DNA of 45,570 nt from Halomicronema sp. CCY15110 (GTDB lineage Bacteria; Cyanobacteriota; Cyanobacteriia; Phormidesmidales; Phormidesmidaceae). A model generated the notes under the pieces. It was given only the letters and a program-made list of their open reading frames with translations, had not been told where the DNA came from and searched no databases. The stretch spans positions 1-45,570 of the forward strand of contig NZ_JACSWC010000428.1 in the NCBI RefSeq assembly GCF_016888165.1, written 5' to 3'. Numbering within the stretch: position 1 is the stretch's first letter; each line of letters starts with the position of its first letter. The translations under genes were made by a program, and so were the position numbers. Below, in pieces: positions 7,878 to 16,054 of this stretch.

Positions 7878-8801
7878 ATGACTCGGTTGATGCGCATTGA
7901 AAAGTGGTGCTTGTGGGGACATGTGCTGTCCATGGCATTTGGTCTGGCGGGGTTGCTGTGGGTCATGCCCCATCCCGAAATTTTGGATTATTTGCCCGCC
8001 GGTTCGACCCTGTACCGTTGGAGCATGGCCGGGGGTGGTGTGGTTTATATTCTGCTGGGTACCGTGGCCGTGGCCCTGTACCTGCGCCGCGCCTTTGGGT
8101 GGCAAGCCTGGCTGTCATTTATGATTCCAGCGCTGGTCATTTCTCTCTCTAGCGAGCTGTCCGGCACGAGTACGGGCTTTCCCTTTGGCGACTACAGCTA
8201 TTTGAATGGTCTGGGCTACAAAATTTCCGGACTGGTGCCGTTCACGATTCCCTTGTCTTGGTTCTATGTAGGGGTGTCGGCATATTTGCTGGCTCGGGGT
8301 GGTTTGCTCGGTGAGCGCGGCACTTGGGTGCGTCAACTGGCGGCGATCGCGACCGGGGCGTTGCTGCTGATGTCTTGGGATTTTGTACTGGATCCGGCGA
8401 TGAGTCAGACGGCGATGCCTTTTTGGTACTGGCATCAGCCAGGAGCTTTCTTTGGGATGCCCTACGAAAACTTTGCCGGTTGGTTTGTCACGGGTGCCAT
8501 CTTTATGTCCGTGGCGGCCCTGTTTTGGCATCGTAATGAGCGGCTGCAAGGGCTGAATCGTGAGCAACTGACGGTGCCGTTGGTGATGTATCTGGCTAAC
8601 TTTAGCTTTGCCATGTTCATGAGTGTCGGTGGCGGCATTTATATCCCCATTTTCTTGGGAATTGCGGTCGGGGCAGCACCGGCGATCGCCTGCTGGTGGT
8701 TTGCGCCTCAGTCGGCTACCCCCGACGCCGATAGTGCAGCTCAACTGTCACAGATGCCCGTGATGGAGATGGTTTCCACTCCGGCTGGCGTCTCTAAATA
8801 A
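7878..8801 (+). CDS. cruF: Gamma-carotene 1'-hydroxylase CruF
   Basis: A 307-residue polytopic membrane protein with about seven to eight hydrophobic helices, of the DUF422/CruF family. Recognisable segments are SSELSGTSTGFPFGDYSY, TIPLSWFYVGVSAYLLARGG and SWDFVLDPAMSQTAMPFW, whose acidic and Asn/Tyr residues inside membrane segments are typical of CarotenoidC/CruF hydratases. CruF adds water across the 1',2' double bond of the psi end of monocyclic carotenes, the first step towards myxol glycosides (myxoxanthophyll). It sits 33 bases upstream of cruG, the enzyme that glycosylates its product, and the two are very likely cotranscribed. Start is the ATG at 7878. Confidence 0.9.
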   Translation: MTRLMRIEKWCLWGHVLSMAFGLAGLLWVMPHPEILDYLPAGSTLYRWSMAGGGVVYILLGTVAVALYLRRAFGWQAWLSFMIPALVISLSSELSGTSTGFPFGDYSYLNGLGYKISGLVPFTIPLSWFYVGVSAYLLARGGLLGERGTWVRQLAAIATGALLLMSWDFVLDPAMSQTAMPFWYWHQPGAFFGMPYENFAGWFVTGAIFMSVAALFWHRNERLQGLNREQLTVPLVMYLANFSFAMFMSVGGGIYIPIFLGIAVGAAPAIACWWFAPQSATPDADSAAQLSQMPVMEMVSTPAGVSK

Positions 8802-8834
8802 ATTGATTTTCCATCGCCAATTGAACTAACCTGC

Positions 8835-10055
8835 ATGTTTTCTTCTGTTTCTCTGGGGGTGCTCAGCAGTGCGATCGCGCTGGGCTTGTTCGCTCTACAG
8901 TTGCCAGCGGTCATGGTGCTGTTCGCTCGATTGCTGAAGGGGCCAACCCGTCGCCCACCCCTGCAACCCCGAGCCATGACGCCGGATCAGGCGGGGCAAG
9001 TCAGTGTCGTTGTGCCGACTTTGAACGAAGCCCTCCGGGTTGCCCCCTGTTTGACGGGGCTCTCCCAGCAAACGGCGGAAGTGCGAGAGGTGCTGGTGGT
9101 AGACAGTCGTTCGACCGATGGCACCCGTGAAATTGTTCAGAAAGCGCAGGAAACGGATGCTCGCATTCGCCTGTTGACCGATGATCCATTGCCACCCGGT
9201 TGGGTGGGGCGACCATGGGCTCTCCACTATGGGTATCTACAGAGCGCGGCAGAGAGTACGTGGATTTTGGGGCTAGATGCTGATACTCAACCGCAGCCTG
9301 GACTCGTGGCGGCGCTAATTGCCGCCGCCACGGCTGAACAATATGACCTCGTGTCACTCTCGCCGCGTTTTATCTTGAAGGGGCTCGGAGAGATTTGGCT
9401 GCAGCCAGCATTGCTAATGACCCTGGTGTATCGATTTGGGCCGACCGGCGCATCGGAAAGTGGTGCGGAACGGGTGATGGCTAATGGGCAATGCTTTCTC
9501 TGTCGTCGTCAGCTTTTGCAGCAGTTGGACGGCTATACCAGTGCTCGCCTCTCGTTTTGTGATGACGTGACGCTGGCTCGTGAAGCGGCCAAGGCGGGAG
9601 CCAAGGTGGGGTTTTGGGATGGCGCTCAGTTGCTCAAGGTTCGCATGTACGAGGGGTTGGCGGAAACCTGGAAAGAATGGGGGCGATCGCTCGATCTGAA
9701 AGATGCTTCTTCGCGGGGACAGATCTGGGGCGATTTGTGGTTTCTGACCTGCGTGCAAGCTTTGCCCTGGTTGAGTTTGCCGCTGCTGTTGTGGGGTATT
9801 GGCAGTGGGCCGCCGACTTTACCCATGCAGCTCAGCCTGGGCCTCAATGCGAGCCTAATCGCCGCCCGTGTGGCCCTACAGTTTGCGATCTTGCCCTCGT
9901 ATGATTTAAGCCAGTCCCCCAACCGCTGGATTTTTTGGTTGTCGCCGCTAGCAGATCCCTGGGCGGTGCTGCGAATTTGGTTGTCTTCTCTGCGCACCCC
10001 TAAATCCTGGCGTGGTCGTCAGTATGATTTAGCCGTCACTGCCCCCTCCCGTTAA
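8835..10055 (+). CDS. cruG: Carotenoid 2-O-glycosyltransferase CruG (GT2 family)
   Basis: A 406-residue GT2 glycosyltransferase. An N-terminal hydrophobic segment (about 5-30) precedes the GT-A domain: VSVVVPTLNEALRV, then VLVVDSRSTDGTREI, the DXD motif in GLDADTQPQPG, and LDGYTSARLSFCDDVTLAREA with the acceptor-side Asp. Hydrophobic segments close the protein (about 300-340). CruG transfers the sugar to the 2'-hydroxyl of myxol-type carotenoids in cyanobacteria. Adjacency to cruF makes this assignment stronger than for an isolated GT2. Confidence 0.87.
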   Translation: MFSSVSLGVLSSAIALGLFALQLPAVMVLFARLLKGPTRRPPLQPRAMTPDQAGQVSVVVPTLNEALRVAPCLTGLSQQTAEVREVLVVDSRSTDGTREIVQKAQETDARIRLLTDDPLPPGWVGRPWALHYGYLQSAAESTWILGLDADTQPQPGLVAALIAAATAEQYDLVSLSPRFILKGLGEIWLQPALLMTLVYRFGPTGASESGAERVMANGQCFLCRRQLLQQLDGYTSARLSFCDDVTLAREAAKAGAKVGFWDGAQLLKVRMYEGLAETWKEWGRSLDLKDASSRGQIWGDLWFLTCVQALPWLSLPLLLWGIGSGPPTLPMQLSLGLNASLIAARVALQFAILPSYDLSQSPNRWIFWLSPLADPWAVLRIWLSSLRTPKSWRGRQYDLAVTAPSR

Positions 10056-10330
10056 ATAGTCTGCGGGGCTTACTCACATTTCTATCACTGCCAACGTCTG
10101 ACAGAGGCGATGATTGTTCGAGGGATCTGGCGATCGCTTGGGTGAACTTTCGGCTGACCAGCTGTGGGTCGGTTCCAGTCAGAGTGAGCGATCGTAAAAC
10201 TCCACACAATCTCGTGTTGGGGCGAATGAAGCTGCAATTGACTGGCCGCGTCGAAGTTACTGCGGCGCGAGTTCTTTGGCTTCACATTACTGGATCAGGG
10301 ATCCGCGGCTTTACTGTATCCAGTCAACTC

Positions 10331-10364
10331 ATACCGATTCCCTATAAAGCTGCACAGAATAGAG
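10331..10364 (+). repeat. Left terminal inverted repeat of the IS630 element
   Basis: The 34 bases starting ATACCGATTCCC match the inverse of 11424-11457 at 23 of 34 positions, including ATACC, ATTC and CAGAATA blocks. TA at 10332-10333 is the likely duplicated target dinucleotide of the IS630/Tc1-mariner class. Confidence 0.75.
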
Positions 10365-10896
10365 CCTCAAGGATAAAGTCATAGCCGGTCAAGGAGGCGA
10401 TTGCCTCGGCATTCAGACTCTCAATCCTGTCCCAAAGCTGCTTCCGCAACTGGTCTAAGGTCTCGAAGCATTTCCCTTTGAGCGGGGACTTCAGATGCTG
10501 CCAGAAGCGCTCAGTTGGATTGAGTTCGGGACTATAGGGCGGCTGGAATATAGGAATCAGGTTCTCCGGCCAGATCAGCGCTTGGGCTCGATGCGCTTGG
10601 GCTTGATCCATCTGCATCACCGCTAACTCATCGCCTAAGGCCGTTGAGACCGCATCAATGAAACTCTGAAAGTGCATCCCGTTCAAGTGAGGATACTCCT
10701 GGCACAAGTGCCAACCTGAGAGCGGTTCCACTACCCCATAGACCCAGAAATTCTCACGGACGTACTGTTCCATCGCAATGGGCTTGACCCCACGCGAGGT
10801 AATCACACGCCCTCGCTGGCTCATCAGCCCAATCCGCATCTCGTCTTGGCACAAATATCGCACTGGCTTACCCGTGCCGAAACAGTCCCCAAACAC
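10342..10896 (-). CDS. IS630-family transposase, C-terminal DDE part (ORF B)
   Basis: The frame gives 184 residues from a GTG at 10896, but it is more likely translated as an extension of ORF A after a -1 frameshift: the frame is open through ATA GGT CCA directly after the A9 run. DDE residues are visible: Asp in YLCQDEMRIGL, Asp in AVMQMDQAQAHRA, and Glu in PPYSPELNPTERFWQHLK, with 31 residues between the second Asp and the Glu. It provides the catalytic core for cut-and-paste transposition at TA sites. The protein ends at 10342, only a few bases from the left inverted repeat. Confidence 0.85.
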   Translation of the reverse strand: MFGDCFGTGKPVRYLCQDEMRIGLMSQRGRVITSRGVKPIAMEQYVRENFWVYGVVEPLSGWHLCQEYPHLNGMHFQSFIDAVSTALGDELAVMQMDQAQAHRAQALIWPENLIPIFQPPYSPELNPTERFWQHLKSPLKGKCFETLDQLRKQLWDRIESLNAEAIASLTGYDFILEALFCAAL

Positions 10897-10910
10897 CTTC
10901 AGGGCTGGAC

Positions 10911-11399
10911 CTATTTTTTTTTATAGGTCTCAACGGCCTCAGGGTCTTGTTTGATGTTTTGTGGGCGAGGGGCTTTGAGCTTCGCCCCTAAGCGATAGCG
11001 CACCGTTTTATGAACCGTTTTGTAAGGTATCGGCTCCCCGCTCTGGGCTTCGAGCCACTGCTGCACTTCGCCATAGTTAGCAAAACCTTCGGGTGAATCT
11101 AGGCGAGCCTTGAGTTGCTCCAGCAGGTCACCATCGATGCGCCGAGGCTTGCCAGGGGCCTTGCGTTCTTCGAGCAAGCCCGCTAGCCCCTCGTCTCGAT
11201 ATAACTTGAGCCAGCGTGTAATCGTTGAGGGCGACCGCCCTAGGCGATGGCTGAATTCTTTGTGCTCAGTCACTTGCCCACTCTTGTACCACCACAACAG
11301 CCGCAACCGCTCGGCTTGTGCGGCTGTTGTGGCATGACGCAGGCTTTTGAGCAAATACTCTACACTTTCACGAACCTCTAACTTAAGCGGTCGAGCCAT
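10911..11399 (-). CDS. IS630-family transposase, N-terminal HTH part (ORF A)
   Basis: A 162-residue protein with two helix-turn-helix regions: about residues 35-85 (HRLGRSPSTITRWLKLYRD) and about 100-145 (winged-helix-like, ending near YKTVHKTVRYRLGAKLK). These bind the terminal repeats. The frame ends in Tyr-Lys-Lys-Lys-stop on nine adenines (minus strand), so this may be a stand-alone regulator or the first part of a frameshifted full-length transposase. The ATG is at 11399. Confidence 0.85.
   Translation of the reverse strand: MARPLKLEVRESVEYLLKSLRHATTAAQAERLRLLWWYKSGQVTEHKEFSHRLGRSPSTITRWLKLYRDEGLAGLLEERKAPGKPRRIDGDLLEQLKARLDSPEGFANYGEVQQWLEAQSGEPIPYKTVHKTVRYRLGAKLKAPRPQNIKQDPEAVETYKKK
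10914..10922 (-). promoter_or_regulatory. A9 slippery run, probable programmed -1 ribosomal frameshift site
   Basis: On the minus strand TAT is followed by AAA AAA AAA TAG. A -1 slip on this homopolymer reads ATA GGT CCA GCC CTG and runs directly into ORF B in frame, fusing the DNA-binding and DDE parts. Transcriptional slippage on A9 would have the same outcome. Confidence 0.7.
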
Positions 11400-11423
11400 C
11401 CTTCAATATTGAAATCACTACTC

Positions 11424-11457
11424 CTATATTCTGCCATTCCTCATGGAGAATTGGTAT
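11424..11457 (-). repeat. Right terminal inverted repeat of the IS630 element
   Basis: Read on the minus strand it starts ATACCAATTCTCC and aligns with the left end at 10331-10364 (23 of 34 positions). TA at 11455-11456 is the presumed target duplication. Confidence 0.75.
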
Positions 11458-11820
11458 CAGGTGCGATTTCGCCCAGTCTTCTAGCAGTGGGAGTTTTCAA
11501 TGGAATCCCGCAATTGTGGGTCTTGTGAGTTGGCTGGAAATTTGCTGTTTGGGAGAATCGCCAGTCCATGCGGTTGCCTGCAATTGCGATCGCGGTTTCC
11601 CGAGTCAGCAAAGCATTAGCACCGTGAGTTCATGCTTTGCTTATGTCCATTAAGTTTTCTATGAACTTTTCTAGGGAATCCTGCACTTGCCTCAGCAGAT
11701 CGGTTGAGATGGGAAGAATAGAATTAACGCAACTTGGCATCATGCCTGGCTTACGTTTGCTCAGTTCAGTCGCTGGCCCGCGCCGGGTCTCAGGTCTGTT
11801 ACCTTTTTTATTCGCTGCCT
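11458..11820. other. 363-base region upstream of the glycosyltransferase; hairpin only
   Basis: No gene is supported. A perfect 10-base stem AGCAAAGCAT (11607-11616) / ATGCTTTGCT (11632-11641) with a 15-base loop lies about 180 bases before the glycosyltransferase start. The glycosyltransferase frame extends upstream to 11734, but those residues lack family similarity. Confidence 0.4.
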
Positions 11821-12732
11821 ATGTTTTCAATTTACATTTTGACCTACAACGAAGAGCTGGATATTGCGGCTTGCATTGAGTCAGCCATGCTGTCTGACGA
11901 CATTATTGTGGTGGACTCTTGTAGTCGCGATCGCACCGTCGAAATTGCGGCGCAGTATCCCGTGCGGGTCATTGAGCATCCCTTTGAGAGCCACGGCAAG
12001 CAGCGCACTTGGATGCTGGAAAACATTCCCGCGAAGTACGACTGGGCTTACATTTTGGAAGCTGACGAGCGCATGACGCCCGAACTATTTCAGGAATGCT
12101 GCCAGATGGTGCAACAGTCCGAGTCTGTTGGCTATTACGTTGCCGAGCGCGTCATGTTCATGGATCGGTGGATTAAGCACAGCACTCAGTTTCCGCGCTA
12201 TCAGTTGCGCCTGCTGGAACTCGGCAAAGTCTGGTTCACCGACTATGGTCACACCGAGCGGGAAGTGTGCGAAGGTTCGACGGGCTTCTTACAAGCAACC
12301 TATCCCCATTACACGTGCGGCAAAGGCATGAGCCGCTGGATTGAAAAGCACAATCGCTACTCCACCGACGAAGCCCAGGAGACTCTCCGGCAGTTGCAAT
12401 CCGGTCAGGTGCGCTGGCGAGATTTATGGTTTGGTAAGACCGAAGTCGAGCGCCGTCATGCCCTCAAAGACTTGTCGCTGCGGCTGCCCTTGCGCCCGCT
12501 TATTCGTTGGTTTTACATGTATTTCATCCTGGGGGGGTGGCGTGATGGTGAGGCGGGCTTTGCCTGGTGTACTCTCCAGGGGTTTTATGAATATCTCATT
12601 GTGCTCAAGGTCAAGGAACTCAAGCGCCAACAGCAGACACCCATGACCCCGACGCCTCACTCCTCGACAGTCCCAAAGCCGATGCCCCCAAAGCCGATTC
12701 AGCAGACGGCTGATCAGACGTTCGCGCGTTAA
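11821..12732 (+). CDS. GT2 family glycosyltransferase, WaaE/KdtX-like
   Basis: From the ATG at 11821 the protein is 303 residues. It opens directly with the GT-A core MFSIYILTYNEE, followed by SDDIIVVDSCSRDRT and WAYILEADERMTPEL, the acidic metal-site motif typical of WaaE-like beta-glucosyltransferases. A hydrophobic, aromatic segment near residues 220-265 (RWFYMYFILGGWRDGEAGF) resembles the membrane-associated end of this group. The tail is Pro/Thr-rich. The acceptor is unknown; cell-surface polysaccharide or lipid glycosylation is likely. A longer start at 11734 is possible but unsupported. Confidence 0.8.
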   Translation: MFSIYILTYNEELDIAACIESAMLSDDIIVVDSCSRDRTVEIAAQYPVRVIEHPFESHGKQRTWMLENIPAKYDWAYILEADERMTPELFQECCQMVQQSESVGYYVAERVMFMDRWIKHSTQFPRYQLRLLELGKVWFTDYGHTEREVCEGSTGFLQATYPHYTCGKGMSRWIEKHNRYSTDEAQETLRQLQSGQVRWRDLWFGKTEVERRHALKDLSLRLPLRPLIRWFYMYFILGGWRDGEAGFAWCTLQGFYEYLIVLKVKELKRQQQTPMTPTPHSSTVPKPMPPKPIQQTADQTFAR

Positions 12733-12802
12733 CGCAAAGTCTCGACAACGCTATTGAACGTTACACTCAAGGGCGGCCTGCATTGAGGCGATTAGGTCAA
12801 GC

Positions 12803-14212
12803 ATGGCAGTCGAATATGATTTGGTGATTGTCGGTGGCACCCCAGAGGGCATTGCCGCTGCGGCAGCAGCCAGCCGCTACGGTGCCAGGGTTGCTTTGGT
12901 CTTGCAGGATTTGGAGGGTGAGCGATCGCGCCTCATACAGCAGGGACTGTGGTCACTCACGGCGACGCATCCCCTAGCGACTCCACCCCCTGAGAGTATG
13001 GCGACGCCCTGGCAGTGGGCCAAACAAAGAGCCGCCTTAATTGCTGATACCCTCACCCGCGATACCCTGCCGCAGCTGATGGTGCAGGGGGTCGATGTCA
13101 TTGCTGAGATCGGCAAGATTGTGAGCGATCGCCCGTTGACCATCGCCACTGCGACCCGCCGACTCACCACCCGCAAGCTGTTAATTGCGACGGGCCAGTC
13201 AGCGATCGCCCCGCCGCTGCCAGGATTAGAGACGGTGCCTTGTGACACTCCGGCAACGTTTTATCAACGCGAACATCTGCCGCCTAGTGTGGTGATTTTG
13301 GGGGGCAGTCCAACCGGACTCGGGTTGGCTCAGTGGTTGGCCCGCTGGCCTGTCAAAGTGACTTTGATCACGGCCAATACGCAGTTATTCACCGCTGAGG
13401 ATCCAGCGGTTGCCGACTGGTTGACGGCTCAACTGCGCGCCGATGGCATCGCTGTGCAGCTGGGAGCCCAGGGGGTAGCGGTATCGCAACTGACCGATCA
13501 TCCACCCGAGTCAGCGATCGCTGTGCAGTTAGAGACAACGACCATCACAGCCGCTGCGTTGGTCGTTGCGCCGCGCCCCGTACCTGACCTTGAAGCTTTG
13601 GGATTGGAACACTGTCTGCCCCGCGATCTCCCGCTGAAGGTGAATGCTTACATGCAAACCGAGCACCCGCGTATTTATGCCTGTGGGGCCGCCATGGGTG
13701 GGTATGAGTTGCCCGCGATCGCCCGCGAAGAAGCCGAATGCGCCGTCCACAATGCCCTCTTGTGGCCGCGCCGCCGCGTCAATTATCAGACGATTCCTTA
13801 TGCATTGCCGACCCAGCCGCCCATGGCGCGGGTGGGTTTCACCGAGTCGCAAGCGGTACAACGGTTTGGCCCGTCCGCTGTGCTGGTCGCCCGCCAGTCG
13901 CTGTATGACAATTCCACGGCCCAATGGCAAGAATCCACCAGTGGTTTTTGTAAGCTCATCGCCCACCGCGACGGACGCTTGCTCGGGTGTCATGGCGTCG
14001 GGCCAGAAGCCTCGGAATGGGTGCAAACAGTGGCTGTATTGATGGCGGAAAAAACGCCCTGGTGGCGCTTAGCCAACTTTCCCACCCTGCCCGATAGCCT
14101 GATGGAAATTTTGCGACAGGCGGCCCAGCAGTGGGAAAGCGATCGCTGGCAACCCGGTCAATGGCGGCGCGACTGTGCCGAAAACTGGTGCAACTGGCGA
14201 CGCAACGCATAA
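12803..14212 (+). CDS. FAD-dependent pyridine nucleotide oxidoreductase lacking the redox-active disulfide
   Basis: A 469-residue protein with the architecture of the glutathione/mercuric reductase family. The FAD site is at residues 7-16 (LVIVGGTPEG), the second dinucleotide site near 168-178 (ILGGSPTGLGLA), the second FAD contact is RIYACGAAMGG, and a C-terminal dimerisation-like domain spans about 330-460. The CxxxxC disulfide normally following the first FAD motif is absent; the corresponding segment is GLWSLTAT. Both dinucleotide motifs have Thr or Ser in place of the middle Gly. The usual catalytic His-Pro of the C-terminal interface is replaced by FPTLPDS. It is often annotated as mercuric reductase-like, but such chemistry cannot be inferred. 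Confidence 0.75.
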   Translation: MAVEYDLVIVGGTPEGIAAAAAASRYGARVALVLQDLEGERSRLIQQGLWSLTATHPLATPPPESMATPWQWAKQRAALIADTLTRDTLPQLMVQGVDVIAEIGKIVSDRPLTIATATRRLTTRKLLIATGQSAIAPPLPGLETVPCDTPATFYQREHLPPSVVILGGSPTGLGLAQWLARWPVKVTLITANTQLFTAEDPAVADWLTAQLRADGIAVQLGAQGVAVSQLTDHPPESAIAVQLETTTITAAALVVAPRPVPDLEALGLEHCLPRDLPLKVNAYMQTEHPRIYACGAAMGGYELPAIAREEAECAVHNALLWPRRRVNYQTIPYALPTQPPMARVGFTESQAVQRFGPSAVLVARQSLYDNSTAQWQESTSGFCKLIAHRDGRLLGCHGVGPEASEWVQTVAVLMAEKTPWWRLANFPTLPDSLMEILRQAAQQWESDRWQPGQWRRDCAENWCNWRRNA

Positions 14213-14246
14213 ACACGCAATAGCCGGATTGCCAGGATTGCGGTAA

Positions 14247-14750
14247 CTATGGCGTCACCCCAGTCAACTCTTCGAACCACTCAAAGTTAAATTCACACTC
14301 ACTTTCTATCGCCGTCGAAAGTGCCATGTCACGCTCGTTATCTGTACTGAAAGAAAAATTACCCGTGCGAGCCTGTTCGTAAGCAACTTCATCGGTCATG
14401 ATCGCGATCGTTGCGGGCGTGTATTGGCAATAAGACATCGTGGTCTGAGTCTCGGGAGCCGTCGCCAAAAACACTTTCGTTTCCACCACACAGGTTTCAT
14501 CCGCCCAGCCAAGAATTTGAGAAGCCGCCATGACCCCTTCTAACAACGGCAAGGGCAAGGGTGGACTTTGCCTGCTGGCGACGCACTCTTGCAGGTCGTC
14601 CAGATATTGCACGGCAGGCATATCGGCATCACTTTTAGCGACTTGTTTGTCCATAATTTGTGCTGGGGCCGCGCTGGGCATGAACCCGAGTCCGAGCACA
14701 GGCAGCAGTGTCGCGATCGCACTGCCAGCTTTCAATCTTGCCAAAGCCAT
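14247..14750 (-). CDS. Secreted protein of unknown function
   Basis: From the ATG at 14750 the product is 167 residues with a clear signal peptide (basic start, hydrophobic stretch, SAAPAQ-type cleavage near residue 30). The mature part has five cysteines, one each in LQECVAS, DETCVVET, MSYCQY and near SECEF, suggesting disulfides in the periplasm. The frame is open to 14885, but that extension lacks a plausible start context. I do not recognise a family. It lies alone between convergent and codirectional genes. Confidence 0.6.
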   Translation of the reverse strand: MALARLKAGSAIATLLPVLGLGFMPSAAPAQIMDKQVAKSDADMPAVQYLDDLQECVASRQSPPLPLPLLEGVMAASQILGWADETCVVETKVFLATAPETQTTMSYCQYTPATIAIMTDEVAYEQARTGNFSFSTDNERDMALSTAIESECEFNFEWFEELTGVTP

Positions 14751-15046
14751 GCAAATACTCCAAATAATGTAGATTTGACCAAAATAATTGTTTGGTGCCC
14801 TGCGCAGACAACAACTCTGAGACAGAGCCACTTTCCCACAGCGTTTGAAAGACGACTTTTTGAAAATAGCAACCGCAGCAAACACACCCTTTGAACTTTA
14901 TAGCCAACGTCTTGATGGATTTCGGAGAGACTTGTGATCGGCAGCCCATGCCAGTCGCTTTGCGGCCAACAGTTATGCGGCTAAATAGGCGGTAATCATG
15001 CGGCAATCAGCGATCTCGACTGTTTTCTCAGTTACTCACACTTTAT

Positions 15047-15964
15047 TTATGCCGGTTCTGCTAGCGATGGCTTCAAATCCCGAAGCAATCGTTCAAATAC
15101 CTGCTGATAATCGTCATAGTCTTTCCAGTGGCAGAAGTTGCCGATGTTGCGAGATCGCTTGATCAACCCTGCCCACCCGTCGCTAGAGTTCATGACCGTG
15201 TCATCTAGCCGGATTGGGAAGAGCACGGTTTTATGGCTCTGGCGTTCTTTTTCTAGGGCTGATTCGACTTCACTTTCCACCCACTGACTGTTGACCGAGT
15301 GTTTGGAAAGAATCAGCAATAGCTTGTCATGCTTACGGATAGCCTGGTCAATATCGACACGGATTTTGGCCCCGATGGGCAAGTCTTCTGGGGCATACCA
15401 GCAGCGCACGCCCTTGTCTTGCAAGTCGGCGTGGAGTCGTTTGGCAAATTCCTCATCTTGATGGGAGTAGCTAATGAAACAGGAATAGAACTGAAGCGGC
15501 TGATTGAACAGAGAGGGAATGTAGTCGATGAAGGTATCGGGTAAGCCAATGCCTCGCAGGAATGATTCAGGCAGTTGGCCCGAACGTGACAACGTCCTGT
15601 AGTCAATAATACTTGGCCCATGATGTTGACACTCTGCTAATCCTTTGACCTCGCTGAGATCGATGTTGCTGAAGACCGTTTCGACGAGGTTGGCATCGTG
15701 GAGGTTGGAACGGCTGAGGTCGGCATCACGGAAGTCGGCACCACCGAGTTTGGCACCCCTGAGGTCAGTACTGCGGAGATTGGCAGCGAAGAGGTCGGCA
15801 AAGCTTAGGTCAGCACCGCTAAGGTCAGCACTGCGGAGGTTGGCATCGTAAAGGATGGCATTGCGGAGGTCTATTCTTTGTCTTGGGTTATCCTCTCTCC
15901 AACGATTCCACCATCTTACTCCTTGCTTTAGCAAAGCCAATTGTTCTTGATTCGCCATTGCCAT
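15047..15964 (-). CDS. Pentapeptide-repeat protein with C-terminal TIR domain
   Basis: A 305-residue protein. Residues about 31-105 form at least 14 pentapeptide repeats of the A(D/N)LXX type, which fold as a right-handed beta helix. A linker (about 106-158) contains HGPSIIDYRTLSRSG, often seen before such TIR domains. Residues about 159-300 form a TIR domain: FISYSHQDEEFA, GVRCWYAPEDLPIG (the BB-loop region) and LLLILSKHSVNSQWVESEV. Glu232 in WVESEV aligns with the catalytic Glu of NAD-cleaving TIR domains such as SARM1. A role in NAD-based signalling or abortive defence is inference. The ATG at 15958 is an alternative start. No GCGATCGC occurs in or near this gene. Confidence 0.88.
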   Translation of the reverse strand: MAMANQEQLALLKQGVRWWNRWREDNPRQRIDLRNAILYDANLRSADLSGADLSFADLFAANLRSTDLRGAKLGGADFRDADLSRSNLHDANLVETVFSNIDLSEVKGLAECQHHGPSIIDYRTLSRSGQLPESFLRGIGLPDTFIDYIPSLFNQPLQFYSCFISYSHQDEEFAKRLHADLQDKGVRCWYAPEDLPIGAKIRVDIDQAIRKHDKLLLILSKHSVNSQWVESEVESALEKERQSHKTVLFPIRLDDTVMNSSDGWAGLIKRSRNIGNFCHWKDYDDYQQVFERLLRDLKPSLAEPA

Positions 15965-16054
15965 TTACCGCCACCATCGCCACAAATTTAGCAGCGGTAA
16001 AGCAATAGACGCCAAGGGCATTTCAAAATAGGTTGCTAATTTCCATGGAGACAT

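Larger units (their letters stand above)
10332..11456 (-). mobile_element. Complete IS630-family insertion sequence, about 1.1 kb
   Basis: Imperfect terminal inverted repeats flank two adjacent transposase frames. TA dinucleotides occur at both ends (10332-10333 and 11455-11456), as expected from TA target duplication. The two frames together make a DDE transposase with a helix-turn-helix N terminus. The element contains no GCGATCGC, although flanking genes do, which suggests recent arrival. It lies between cruG and a glycosyltransferase gene without disrupting a recognisable gene. Confidence 0.85.

Noticed and set aside
8115-8744. Minus-strand frame of 209 codons opposite cruF
   Set aside because: Shadow of cruF; the plus strand has the conserved membrane enzyme.
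10331-11457. Transposase halves interpreted as two pseudogenes
   Set aside because: Both halves are intact and joined in frame by a -1 shift at an A9 run, so a functional frameshifting element is the better explanation.
15645-15851. Arg/Ser/Leu-repeat ORF on the plus strand
   Set aside because: It is the antisense image of the pentapeptide repeats; the minus strand has the real TIR protein.
15688-15862. Short tandem DNA repeat with a roughly 15-base period
   Set aside because: Explained by the pentapeptide codons of the TIR protein rather than a separate minisatellite.
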